Translations under genes and position numbers: made by a program
In this document: in pieces, positions 1 through 6,651 of the stretch
Position numbering within the stretch: position 1 is the stretch's first letter
Layout of the letters: every line of letters begins with the position of its first letter
Source: an uncultured Desulfobacca sp.
Lineage (GTDB): Bacteria > Desulfobacterota > Desulfobaccia > Desulfobaccales > Desulfobaccaceae
NCBI GenBank assembly: GCA_937958145.1
Contig: CALGOE010000183.1
Span: 1 to 19,823 of the forward strand
Reading direction: 5' to 3'
Length of the DNA: 19,823 nucleotides
The notes under the pieces: generated by a model
The model's database searches: none
Told to the model about the DNA's origin: nothing
The model's input: only the letters and a program-made list of their open reading frames with translations

Positions 1-60
1 AACTCCTTCGGCTTCGGGGGGACGAACGCGGTCTTGATCTTTAAACGCTACACTCCCTGA
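1..60 (+). CDS. fabF: FabF (3-oxoacyl-ACP synthase II), C-terminal end only
   Basis: The first 20 codons are open in frame 1 and end in TGA at 58-60. They read NSFGFGGTNAVLIF and then a short basic tail. The GFGGTN loop close to the C-terminus is a hallmark of the FabB/FabF condensing enzymes, which extend acyl-ACP with malonyl-ACP in fatty-acid synthesis. Only the last 19 residues are present, so the catalytic Cys and His residues lie outside the window. The next gene, rpiB, starts 5 bases after the stop, which suggests co-transcription. fabF followed by rpiB, glyA and nrdR is an order I recall from deltaproteobacteria. Another ketosynthase is possible in principle, but context favours fabF. 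Confidence 0.85.
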   Translation, partial: NSFGFGGTNAVLIFKRYTP

Positions 61-65
61 TTCTC

Positions 66-527
66 ATGGAAAAGCTCTTTCTTGGCTGTGATCACGCCGG
101 TTTCGAGTTAAAAGAGGTCATCCTCCGCTACCTGGCGACATTGTCCTGGCCTTATCAGGACCTGGGCTGTGATTGTGCCGAGACCTCGGTGCACTATCCC
201 CATTACGCCCACAAAGTCGTCCAGGCCGTTTTGGACAATCCGGGCAGTCGGGGGATACTCATCTGCGGCACCGGCTTGGGGATGTCCATGGCCGCCAACC
301 GCTTTCCCGGCATCCGCGCCGCCCTCTGTCAGGAACTCTACACGGCCCGTATGAGTCGCCTCCACAATGACGCCAATATCCTGGTCATGGGGGGCCGCAT
401 TGTGGGATCCGGCCTGGCTCGTGAGATCGTCCATGTGTGGCTGACTACCCCCTTTGAGGGTGGTCGCCATCAGGAGCGTCTGAATCTTCTTGACCCCGAC
501 ACGGTCCAGAAGGAAAAAATCTCTTAA
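66..527 (+). CDS. rpiB: Ribose-5-phosphate isomerase B
   Basis: This 153-residue protein matches the usual RpiB length of about 150. RpiB interconverts ribose 5-phosphate and ribulose 5-phosphate in the cytoplasm, in the pentose phosphate pathway. Family landmarks visible are the N-terminal GCDHAGFELK (Asp9, His10), the catalytic-cysteine loop ICGTGLGMS (Cys67), and RLHNDANILVMGGR (His100, Asn101) in the phosphate-binding region. The ATG at 66 follows the fabF stop by 5 bases with no clear Shine-Dalgarno site, so translational coupling is likely. The stop is 9 bases before glyA. Sugar isomerases of the LacAB family are related, but the residue pattern and the glyA neighbour favour RpiB. Confidence 0.95.
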   Translation: MEKLFLGCDHAGFELKEVILRYLATLSWPYQDLGCDCAETSVHYPHYAHKVVQAVLDNPGSRGILICGTGLGMSMAANRFPGIRAALCQELYTARMSRLHNDANILVMGGRIVGSGLAREIVHVWLTTPFEGGRHQERLNLLDPDTVQKEKIS

Positions 528-536
528 GGTGATTGC

Positions 537-1820
537 ATGCGTTCGTTGGCTCAGATTGACCCCGAAATCTATGCCGCCATCATTCAGGAGGAGCAGCGGC
601 AACTCCACAAGCTGGAGCTCATCGCCTCAGAAAATTTTGTCAGTCCTGCCGTCTTGGAGGCCCAGGGGTCGGTTCTGACCCATAAATATGCCGAAGGCTA
701 TCCCGGCCGCCGGTATTACGGCGGTTGCGAATATGTGGATATCGCTGAAAATCTGGCCCTGGAACGGGTGAAGCAGCTCTTCCGGGCCGATTATGCCAAT
801 GTCCAGCCCCATTCCGGCTCCCAGGCCAACATGGCCATCTATTTTGCCTTCCTGGAGCCGGGAGATGCCATTCTGGGTATGGATTTGGCCCACGGCGGCC
901 ACCTGTCCCACGGCGCCCCCATTAATTTCTCCGGCCAGATCTATAAAGCCTGTTTTTATGGGGTCCGGAAAGAGACCGGCGAAATCGATTTTGACGGCAT
1001 CGAGGCCCAACTAAAAGCCCACCGGCCGAAAATGCTGGTAGCCGGAGCCAGCGCCTATCCACGCCTGCTTGATTTTAACCGGTTTGCGGCCTTAGCCCAG
1101 GCCTACGGGGCCTATTTAATGGTGGATATCGCCCACATCGCCGGTCTGGTGGCCGCCGGGCTGCACCCTTCCCCCATCCCGGTGGCCGATTTTGTCACCT
1201 CCACTACGCACAAAACCCTGCGGGGGCCCCGGGGCGGGCTGATCCTGGCCCGCAGCCAGGAGATCGACATCAAGGGCAAGAAACAGACCTATGCCGAACG
1301 CCTGGACAATTTCCTCTTCCCCGGTATCCAGGGCGGTCCCTTGATGCACATTATCGCCGCCAAAGCCGTGGCCTTCCAGGAGGCCTTACGGCCGGCGTTC
1401 CAACGCTACCAACAGCAGATCATCCGCAATGCCCAGACCCTGGCCGAAGAATTCCGCAACTATGGCTATCAATTGGTCACCGGCGGCACCGATAACCATC
1501 TTTTGCTCATCGATCTCACCAATCTCAATCTCACCGGGCGGGATGCGGAGCAGGCCCTGGATAAAGCCGGCATTACGGTCAACAAGAACCGTATCCCCTT
1601 TGACCAGCGCTCCCCCAAGGTGACCTCCGGCATCCGGCTGGGGTCCCCGGCCTTGACGACCCGAGGCATGAAAGAGCCGGAAATGCGCCAGGTAGCCGCC
1701 TTCATCCATGAAGTCTTGTCGGCCCCCCACGATCAGGACCGGCTGCGGCGGATTGAAGGCCAGGTGAAGGAATTCTGCCGCGGTTATCCTCTTTTTGCCC
1801 GGGAATGGTATTGTGACTAA
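537..1820 (+). CDS. glyA: Serine hydroxymethyltransferase
   Basis: This 427-residue PLP enzyme interconverts serine plus tetrahydrofolate with glycine plus methylene-tetrahydrofolate, and is the main one-carbon source for purine and thymidylate synthesis. Visible motifs are the N-terminal ELIASENFVSPAVLEAQGS, the glycine-rich stretch HKYAEGYPGRRYYGG, the PLP aspartate in VDIAHIAGLVA (Asp198), and the Schiff-base lysine in TSTTHKTLRGPRGG (Lys226). Length is close to the usual 415-420, with a slightly long C-terminus. The ATG at 537 is preceded by AAGGTGA (526-532), which fits a ribosome site overlapping the rpiB stop. nrdR begins 18 bases downstream. In acetate- or C1-using anaerobes it also feeds the folate branch of Wood-Ljungdahl metabolism; that role is inferred. 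Confidence 0.97.
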   Translation: MRSLAQIDPEIYAAIIQEEQRQLHKLELIASENFVSPAVLEAQGSVLTHKYAEGYPGRRYYGGCEYVDIAENLALERVKQLFRADYANVQPHSGSQANMAIYFAFLEPGDAILGMDLAHGGHLSHGAPINFSGQIYKACFYGVRKETGEIDFDGIEAQLKAHRPKMLVAGASAYPRLLDFNRFAALAQAYGAYLMVDIAHIAGLVAAGLHPSPIPVADFVTSTTHKTLRGPRGGLILARSQEIDIKGKKQTYAERLDNFLFPGIQGGPLMHIIAAKAVAFQEALRPAFQRYQQQIIRNAQTLAEEFRNYGYQLVTGGTDNHLLLIDLTNLNLTGRDAEQALDKAGITVNKNRIPFDQRSPKVTSGIRLGSPALTTRGMKEPEMRQVAAFIHEVLSAPHDQDRLRRIEGQVKEFCRGYPLFAREWYCD

Positions 1821-1838
1821 ACAATCGGCGAGGCGTGC

Positions 1839-2321
<483 letters not shown>

Positions 2322-2335
2322 CTCTCCTGCCGGGA

Positions 2336-2360
2336 GCCGACACCCACTCCCGCAGTCGGC
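2336..2360. repeat. Inverted repeat after nrdR
   Basis: GCCGAC (2336-2341) and GTCGGC (2355-2360) form a perfect 6-bp stem around a 13-base loop, 14 bases after the nrdR stop. No T-run follows, so it is at best a weak or factor-dependent terminator for the fabF-rpiB-glyA-nrdR transcript. Confidence 0.35.
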
Positions 2361-2470
2361 GTCACCTCGCTCCTGGCCCTCTTGGCCGGCAAACGTCCCC
2401 TGAATTGAGCAAATATTTTTACCGGATATTTATTAAATTGAAGATAACTGTTTTTGGCCACAGATATTTC

Positions 2471-2498
2471 TTGACAGTAATAACTATTATAGGATAAT
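2471..2498 (+). promoter_or_regulatory. Sigma70-type promoter of the perR-like gene with an internal palindrome
   Basis: TTGACA (2471-2476) and GATAAT (2493-2498) are separated by 16 bases, a near-consensus sigma70 promoter in an AT-rich patch. Between them lies the imperfect palindrome TAATA-AC-TATTA (2478-2489), resembling the AT-rich operators of Fur/PerR proteins, so autoregulation is plausible. The expected transcription start (about 2504-2506) falls right at the ATG at 2507, and no Shine-Dalgarno sequence is present. The mRNA would therefore be leaderless or nearly so. Confidence 0.7.
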
Positions 2499-2506
2499 AT
2501 GAGCCC

Positions 2507-2947
2507 ATGAATATGTCGGCTGAAGATTTATCCCTGATCCTGAAGCGGCAGAATATCTCGGTAACGCCGCAGCGGGTCCAAATTTTGAAGAATATCATGG
2601 AGCGGCATGATCATCCCAGCGCCGAAAATATTTTCCAGGAAGTGCGCCGGGTCCTGCCCATGATCTCTTTTAACACCGTCTATAAGACGCTGGAGACCTT
2701 CTGTCAGTTGGGTCTGATCATGAAGGTCAACCCGCTGCACGAGGTCGCCCGCTACGACGGCAACACTACTCCCCATACCCATCTGATCTGCACCCGCTGC
2801 CATCAGGTGGAAGACCTCTACTGGGATTGGCAACAGCAAATCCCTCTGCCTGATCTGCAGCAAAACGGCTTCAAGGTGGAAACAATTGCGGTGCAATTGT
2901 TCGGCCTCTGCCGGAATTGCCAGAACGAGGCCGCTTCCTCCCTTTAA
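2507..2947 (+). CDS. Fur-family regulator, PerR-like
   Basis: This 146-residue protein has a winged-helix DNA-binding half (about 8-80; TPQRVQILKNI and SFNTVYKTLETF) and a metal-binding dimerisation half. Zinc-site cysteines are in CTRC (95, 98) and CRNC (135, 138). The five regulatory ligands of Bacillus PerR (His37, Asp85, His91, His93, Asp104) have counterparts one residue earlier: His36, Asp84, His90, His92 and Asp103. The aspartate in ARYDGN, rather than the Fur-type glutamate/histidine pattern, is why I call it PerR-like: a peroxide sensor using Fe(II)-dependent histidine oxidation, often controlling rubrerythrin or desulfoferrodoxin in anaerobes. ATG 2507 is used here; ATG 2513 in frame is possible. 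No oxidative-stress gene is adjacent, so targets are unknown. An iron-responsive Fur role is the main alternative. Confidence 0.88.
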   Translation: MNMSAEDLSLILKRQNISVTPQRVQILKNIMERHDHPSAENIFQEVRRVLPMISFNTVYKTLETFCQLGLIMKVNPLHEVARYDGNTTPHTHLICTRCHQVEDLYWDWQQQIPLPDLQQNGFKVETIAVQLFGLCRNCQNEAASSL

Positions 2948-3037
2948 CCGGCTGCTAAAATTATCTGGCATCCTCTGGGGTGGCCAAACCTTGTCTCCTG
3001 CCCCTTGATCCAGCCTCATAAGCAGGTGGGGAACAGG

Positions 3038-3085
3038 TGCAAGGGCGAGGGCAGGCCCCCTTCCCCTCTCCCTGCAAGCTTTTTG
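3038..3085 (+). terminator. Intrinsic terminator of the perR-like gene
   Basis: The arm at 3038-3051 (TGCAAGGGCGAGGG) pairs with CCCCTCTCCCTGCA (3063-3076), with one bulged A and one mismatch. It is followed by a five-T run at 3080-3084. It lies between the convergent perR-like gene and rnc. It has no T-run in the minus direction, so it should stop plus-strand transcription only. Confidence 0.65.
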
Positions 3086-3098
3086 TCAAGACGTGCCC

Positions 3099-3878
3099 TT
3101 ATTCTGCCCTTCCGTTCTCATCCTGGCGACGCAGAGCCTCCCGTTGCCGCAATTGCCACCAGGCTTGGCGGGCAGCGTGTTGGGAGGCCTCTTTCTTTGA
3201 CTGCCCTTCCCCCCGTCCCAGCAATTCGCCGGCCACCCAAACCTCCACGATAAAGCTCCGGGCATGGGCAGGACCGGATTCTTGAACCAGCCTGTACTCC
3301 GGGGAGACCTTGAGACATTTTTGCACATACTCTTGGAGGGAGGTCTTATAATCCGGGGCAAATAATTTATTCCGGAGAGCTGACAGGCTTTCCTGAAACA
3401 ACCCCAGCACCACCCTTCTGGCCTCGACATAGCCGCCGTCCTGGTAGATGGCGCCGATGAGGGCCTCCAAAGCATCTGCCAGCACCGAGGGTTTCTTGTG
3501 GCCGCCCTGCTGTTCCTCCCCCCGCCCCAAACGCAGACATGTGCCCAGATCAAGGCGCTCCGCCAGGGTCGCCAGATGCCGGGCGTTTACCAGGGAGGCC
3601 CGCATTCTGGACAACACCCCTTCCGAAGCCGCGGGATAGTGCCGCACTAAGGCATCGCTGATTACCAGACTGAGCACGGCGTCGCCCAAAAACTCCAGGC
3701 GCTCGTTGCTTGGCCCCACCTGGGGGAACTCATGCGCAAAGGAACTATGAATCAGGGCTTGGGCCAACCAGGCGCGGTGTCGAAAGCGATAGCCTAACCG
3801 CTCTTCTAAACCGACGATATCTTCGCCCTCGGCCAACCCTGCGAGTATTTCCGAGCCAGAATGTTGCTGCCAGTCCAT
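3099..3878 (-). CDS. rnc: Ribonuclease III
   Basis: This 259-residue enzyme cleaves double-stranded RNA in rRNA maturation and mRNA turnover. The RNase III domain (about 22-160) carries the signature NERLEFLGDAVLS with catalytic Glu62 and Asp66, and LADALEALIGAIYQDGG with Asp135 and Glu138. All four metal ligands are present, so it should be active. The double-stranded-RNA-binding domain spans about 172-245 (DYKTSLQEYVQK to SKKEASQHAARQAW). The ATG at 3878 gives an N-terminal extension of about 20 residues over short RNase III proteins and lacks a clear Shine-Dalgarno site, so the exact start is uncertain. The gene stands alone, without the era or acpP neighbours common elsewhere, and runs convergent to the perR-like gene. 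Confidence 0.95.
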   Translation of the reverse strand: MDWQQHSGSEILAGLAEGEDIVGLEERLGYRFRHRAWLAQALIHSSFAHEFPQVGPSNERLEFLGDAVLSLVISDALVRHYPAASEGVLSRMRASLVNARHLATLAERLDLGTCLRLGRGEEQQGGHKKPSVLADALEALIGAIYQDGGYVEARRVVLGLFQESLSALRNKLFAPDYKTSLQEYVQKCLKVSPEYRLVQESGPAHARSFIVEVWVAGELLGRGEGQSKKEASQHAARQAWWQLRQREALRRQDENGRAE

Positions 3879-4095
3879 GCTGGTATTTTTTCAGCCCTTT
3901 TCAATGGTTTTCAGCGGTGCGACCCTGCCGGACGCCACAAGCCGCCAGCAGATATTATAATAACCGAACTCTGTCCCCTTGGCGCCATCCGCACAATTTT
4001 TTTCTGCCCTCCTTGCTCTATGCCGCCGCCGGACCCTTGATCGGTTGTGAAAAATGACACGTCCGGCCTCCCTTTTTTTCTCTGATATCTTTTTG

Positions 4096-4113
4096 AAATT
4101 ATTATGATAATTT
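4096..4113. repeat. AT-rich palindrome upstream of the NlpC/P60 promoter
   Basis: AAATTAT (4096-4102), TATG, ATAATTT (4107-4113) is a perfect 7-bp inverted repeat with a 4-base centre. It ends 31 bases before the -35 of the promoter at 4145, a typical place for an activator or an upstream promoter element. Its composition contrasts with the GC-rich surroundings. A Fur/PerR-type operator is one possibility. Confidence 0.45.
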
Positions 4114-4144
4114 TTTACCAGCCTCGGCGCCAGGAACAAAAAGG

Positions 4145-4173
4145 TTGACTTTCAGCGGATTATGTTTTATAAC
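4145..4173 (+). promoter_or_regulatory. Sigma70-type promoter for the NlpC/P60 gene
   Basis: TTGACT (4145-4150) and TATAAC (4168-4173) have exactly 17 bases between them, each one mismatch from consensus. Transcription should begin near 4180, giving a leader of about 150 bases before the ATG. Within the leader a short hairpin GTTTTGC-AA-GCAAAC followed by ATTTTTC (about 4218-4239) might act as an attenuator; this is weak. Confidence 0.65.
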
Positions 4174-4329
4174 GGACAAAATTTTGGGCCAGGAACCATA
4201 CTAGGGGCACAAGCATTGGTTTTGCAAGCAAACATTTTTCAGGCATCATTTTTTATTCTCTGGCAGTAGGTCAATATGCTTGTCACCCCTAACCCTGACT
4301 GAAGTCATGGTCTTGCCGAAAGGAGGTCT

Positions 4330-5241
4330 ATGATGGTGAGTCGGCTTATTCTTGGCACTACTATAAGCTTGGCTCTGGTACTGTGTCCGTTTCTGGCAAA
4401 CGACACGCTCGCCAAAACCAGCCGGAAAAAGTCAACCCAGGTAAGCAGTAAACGTTCCAACGAGCGTAGCAGCGCCCAAAGCAGCAGACGCTCCACCACC
4501 CAACGCAGCTCTTACCGCTATCAGACTTACTACACGTATGAGTATGTGCCGGCCCCTTCCTCCAGCCGGAGGTCGTCCGAGTACGACAGCAACCCCTATG
4601 CCGGTTACAGCAAGTCGTCCTATTATCGGGCCGGCATCGCCCAAACCGGCCCATTAATGAAGATCACGCCGCAGCGGGACGGCCGCTTTTTGTTGGAACC
4701 CCTGGGACCGCAAAAAGCCTTGGGCAACAGCAAGAATTCCTCCACGGTGGATCGCCAGATGGCGCCCATGCGGCGCGGTGGCGATGACTTGTCTGCGGTC
4801 CAATCCACCCCGGGCACTCCCATCTCCCCGCGCTGGAATTTCTCCGAATTGCTTCTGACCCTGGCAAAACGCTACGAGGGCAACAACTACCGCCGGGGCG
4901 CCAGCCTGGAGACCAGTTCCGCCACCGATTGTTCCGGCTTTGTGCAATACGTCTGCCAGAATTTCATGGTGGAACTCCCTCGCACCAGCAGTGAACAGGC
5001 CAATTACGGCAAAACCGTGACCTCGCAGATGGATTTCTCCAAGATGCTGCCGGGCGACCTCCTCTTCTTCCGCCGGGGGGGACGCAGCATCGGTCATGTG
5101 GGCATCTACATGGGCAATGGCAAAATGATCCATGCCTCCAGCCCCCGCAGTGGCATCATCGTTACCGATCTGAACCAGCCCTATTATCTCAACACCTTTG
5201 TCGTTGCCAAACGGGTGTTCGAGGTGAGCTACCCCAACTGA
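4330..5241 (+). CDS. Secreted NlpC/P60-family cell-wall endopeptidase
   Basis: This 303-residue protein has a Sec signal peptide (hydrophobic 6-22, likely cleavage after NDTLA near residue 28). A Ser/Arg-rich low-complexity stretch (29-62) and a Tyr/Ser-rich stretch (62-100) follow. The C-terminal NlpC/P60 domain (about 171-298) has catalytic Cys201 in TDCSGFVQY, His256 in IGHVGIYMG and His268 in KMIHASS, the expected Cys-His-His triad. Such enzymes cut peptidoglycan stem peptides, usually at gamma-D-Glu-diaminopimelate, in the periplasm. AGGAGGT (4321-4327) is only two bases from ATG 4330 but five from ATG 4333, so the second ATG may be the true start. The gene has its own promoter and stands alone. 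The exact bond cut cannot be read from sequence. Confidence 0.9.
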   Translation: MMVSRLILGTTISLALVLCPFLANDTLAKTSRKKSTQVSSKRSNERSSAQSSRRSTTQRSSYRYQTYYTYEYVPAPSSSRRSSEYDSNPYAGYSKSSYYRAGIAQTGPLMKITPQRDGRFLLEPLGPQKALGNSKNSSTVDRQMAPMRRGGDDLSAVQSTPGTPISPRWNFSELLLTLAKRYEGNNYRRGASLETSSATDCSGFVQYVCQNFMVELPRTSSEQANYGKTVTSQMDFSKMLPGDLLFFRRGGRSIGHVGIYMGNGKMIHASSPRSGIIVTDLNQPYYLNTFVVAKRVFEVSYPN

Positions 5242-5263
5242 CCCGTGGTAGTTCCTCCCATGA

Positions 5264-5293
5264 TCAACAATGCCCATGCGGGGTGATTGTTGA
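5264..5293. repeat. Hairpin downstream of the NlpC/P60 gene
   Basis: TCAACAAT (5264-5271) pairs perfectly with ATTGTTGA (5286-5293) over a 14-base loop that can add a CCC/GGG pairing. It lies 22 bases after the stop. No T-run follows on either strand, so it may protect the mRNA 3' end rather than terminate on its own. Confidence 0.45.
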
Positions 5294-5308
5294 AGCGAAT
5301 GACTCTCT

Positions 5309-5376
5309 GCTTTGTCATTCTGAGCGAAGAGAAGAATTTTCGTTGATATCCATCACTTCGTTCAGGATGACAAAGC
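5309..5376. repeat. Long palindromic repeat element (TTGTCATTCTGAGCGAAG type)
   Basis: Two 21-base arms, 5309-5329 and 5356-5376, are complementary except at two positions, both of which allow G-U pairs. They enclose a 26-base loop. The arm core TGTCATTCTGAGCGAAG is of a kind I recall as a dispersed palindromic repeat in many bacterial genomes. It sits in the spacer between two convergent transcription units, where such elements are common. It contains no gene and might fold as a cruciform or as an RNA hairpin at the ends of both transcripts. Confidence 0.65.
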
Positions 5377-5407
5377 ACCGGCGTTGATTGCCGCACGGAT
5401 CGACGCC

Positions 5408-5447
5408 TAAAAATAACCCGGGACGGCCTGATAGGCTCCATCCCGGG
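5408..5447 (-). terminator. Intrinsic terminator of the sdhCAB/DsrE-like operon
   Basis: On the minus strand CCCGGGA (5447-5441) pairs with TCCCGGG (5423-5417). An inner GCCT/AGGC stem extends the hairpin, and TTATTTTTA (5416-5408) follows. It lies about 30 bases past the stop of the last operon gene and is the strongest terminator in the window. Confidence 0.8.
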
Positions 5448-5477
5448 CCTCCCCCTGCCGTGGCCGCAGGCTCTCTT

Positions 5478-5840
5478 CTAAAAAGTCACCACCTTGTAAT
5501 CCGGATTCGCCACTAATTCCACCAGATCAGATCCCAGCGAGATCCTGGCAATGGCAATCAGATCATCCGGCGAGACCAGGCGCTTGTCAGCGCAGGGTTT
5601 GCAGACATGCACGATGGCCTTGGCTTTGACCAGCTTGTCGATGAAATCCTGCATATGGTCGCCGGTGACACTGTAAACACCGTTGGCCATCCCCAATTGG
5701 GCCCAATAGACCGCGTCCTCGATGAGGAAGATCTCCACGTGATGGCCTTTGTCCGCAGCCACCGCGGCAAATTGTATGGCCCGCACCGCCAGGCCGGCGG
5801 CATCAAATCCCTTGGTCACGATAAAGAGTAGTTTTGCCAT
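5478..5840 (-). CDS. DsrE-like sulfur-relay family protein with a CxxC pair
   Basis: This 120-residue cytoplasmic protein starts MAKLLFIVTKGFDAAG and has the alternating strand-helix pattern of the DsrE/DsrF fold. A Cys-Lys-Pro-Cys pair sits at 80-83 (VHVCKPCADKR), near where DsrE proteins carry their persulfide-bearing cysteine. The start is the ATG at 5840 because GGAGGT lies five bases upstream; an upstream ATG at 5858 has no ribosome site. It is the last gene of the minus-strand operon, 58 bases after the iron-sulfur subunit gene and before the terminator at 5447. DsrE-like proteins bind or pass sulfane sulfur. Whether this one does so, and why it travels with a fumarate reductase, is not known. 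It is too short and too different to call TusD or DsrE by name. Confidence 0.75.
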   Translation of the reverse strand: MAKLLFIVTKGFDAAGLAVRAIQFAAVAADKGHHVEIFLIEDAVYWAQLGMANGVYSVTGDHMQDFIDKLVKAKAIVHVCKPCADKRLVSPDDLIAIARISLGSDLVELVANPDYKVVTF

Positions 5841-5858
5841 GGCAGACCTCCAATACAA

Positions 5859-5883
5859 TGGGGAGGCGTCAATGGCCTCCCCA
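5859..5883 (-). repeat. Intercistronic hairpin between the iron-sulfur subunit and DsrE-like genes
   Basis: TGGGGAGGC (5859-5867) and GCCTCCCCA (5875-5883) form a perfect 9-bp stem with a 7-base loop. No T-run follows in the direction of the operon. It likely stabilises the upstream sdhCAB message or lowers read-through into the DsrE-like gene. Confidence 0.6.
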
Positions 5884-5898
5884 GGCGTTGCCTTTCGG

Positions 5899-6639
5899 TT
5901 ATTTTTGACATTGGCAGCGTAACGCCGCAGCCATCATCTTGCGGCGGACAAGAGCCAATTGGGTCTGGAGGGGAATTTCCATGGGACACAGATCATCACA
6001 GGCCATCAGGCCGATGCAGCCGAAGACACCCTCGTCAGTGCCCACGACCTCAAAGACCTGAGCCGGTGAACGCTGATCCCGGGGATCAATGAGGAACCGG
6101 GCCACCCGGTTGAGGCCCGCTGCGCCCAGGAAATCATCCCGGAAGTTGGCGGTGGCACATGAGGCGATGCAACAGCCGCATTCAATGCAGCGCTCCGCCT
6201 CATAGATGTCCAGGGCGATGGCATTGTCCATGCGCTCTTCTTCGGCCTTGGGGTTGAACTTCACATCGGTGTGAATCCAGGCCTCGGTGGTCTCGCACAT
6301 CTGGCGGAACCAGGTGCCGGTGTCCACCGACAGATCGCCCACCAGTTTAAAAACCGGGAGGGGCATGAGAGTAATGGTTTCGGGCAGCTCCGCCGTCAGG
6401 GTCTTGCAGGCCAATTGCGGCCGGCCATTGATCAACATGGCACAAGAACCGCAGATAGCCGCCCGACAGACGAAGTCAAACATTAAAGACGGGTCCTGTT
6501 CCTCCCGCAGTCGGTTCAGGGCGATGAAGACCGTCATGTTGGGAGTTTCATCCAATTGGAAGTCCTGCATCCGGGGCTTGATCTCCGGCGTAGCAGGATT
6601 ATAGCGAAAGATGCTGAACGTCAGAATGCGTTGCGCCAT
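5899..6639 (-). CDS. sdhB/frdB: Fumarate reductase/succinate dehydrogenase iron-sulfur subunit
   Basis: This 246-residue subunit carries the three iron-sulfur clusters that link the flavoprotein to the membrane quinone site. Ligands seen are Cys58, Cys63, Cys66 and Cys78 for the [2Fe-2S] cluster (CRAAICGSC...C), and CIECGCCIASC at Cys151, 154, 157 and 161 with Cys208, 214 and 218 (CIGLMACDDLCP) for the [4Fe-4S] and [3Fe-4S] clusters. The spacings match E. coli FrdB. The start is the ATG at 6639, seven bases after AGGAGGT; a GTG at 6648 would overlap that site. The C-terminus ends in a CQCQK tail. It lies 12 bases after the flavoprotein stop. The direction of catalysis cannot be decided from this subunit. 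Confidence 0.95.
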   Translation of the reverse strand: MAQRILTFSIFRYNPATPEIKPRMQDFQLDETPNMTVFIALNRLREEQDPSLMFDFVCRAAICGSCAMLINGRPQLACKTLTAELPETITLMPLPVFKLVGDLSVDTGTWFRQMCETTEAWIHTDVKFNPKAEEERMDNAIALDIYEAERCIECGCCIASCATANFRDDFLGAAGLNRVARFLIDPRDQRSPAQVFEVVGTDEGVFGCIGLMACDDLCPMEIPLQTQLALVRRKMMAAALRCQCQK

Positions 6640-6651
6640 GGGGGGCACCTC

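Larger units (their letters stand above)
3879..4329. other. 451-base non-coding spacer between rnc and the NlpC/P60 gene
   Basis: No convincing gene is seen here. It holds a perfect minus-strand TATAAT (3954-3959) that could be the rnc -10, although no good -35 is found. It also holds a 7-bp stem GCCGGAC (4028-4034) / GTCCGGC (4061-4067) followed five bases later by seven Ts, an AT-rich palindrome at 4096-4113, and the plus-strand promoter at 4145-4173. The last 150 bases form the untranslated leader of the next gene. I could not match that leader to a known riboswitch class by eye. Confidence 0.6.

Noticed and set aside
4180..4329. Leader as a c-di-GMP (GEMM) or c-di-AMP (ydaO) riboswitch
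   Set aside because: I looked for the conserved core segments of both classes and did not see them; only scattered short similarity.
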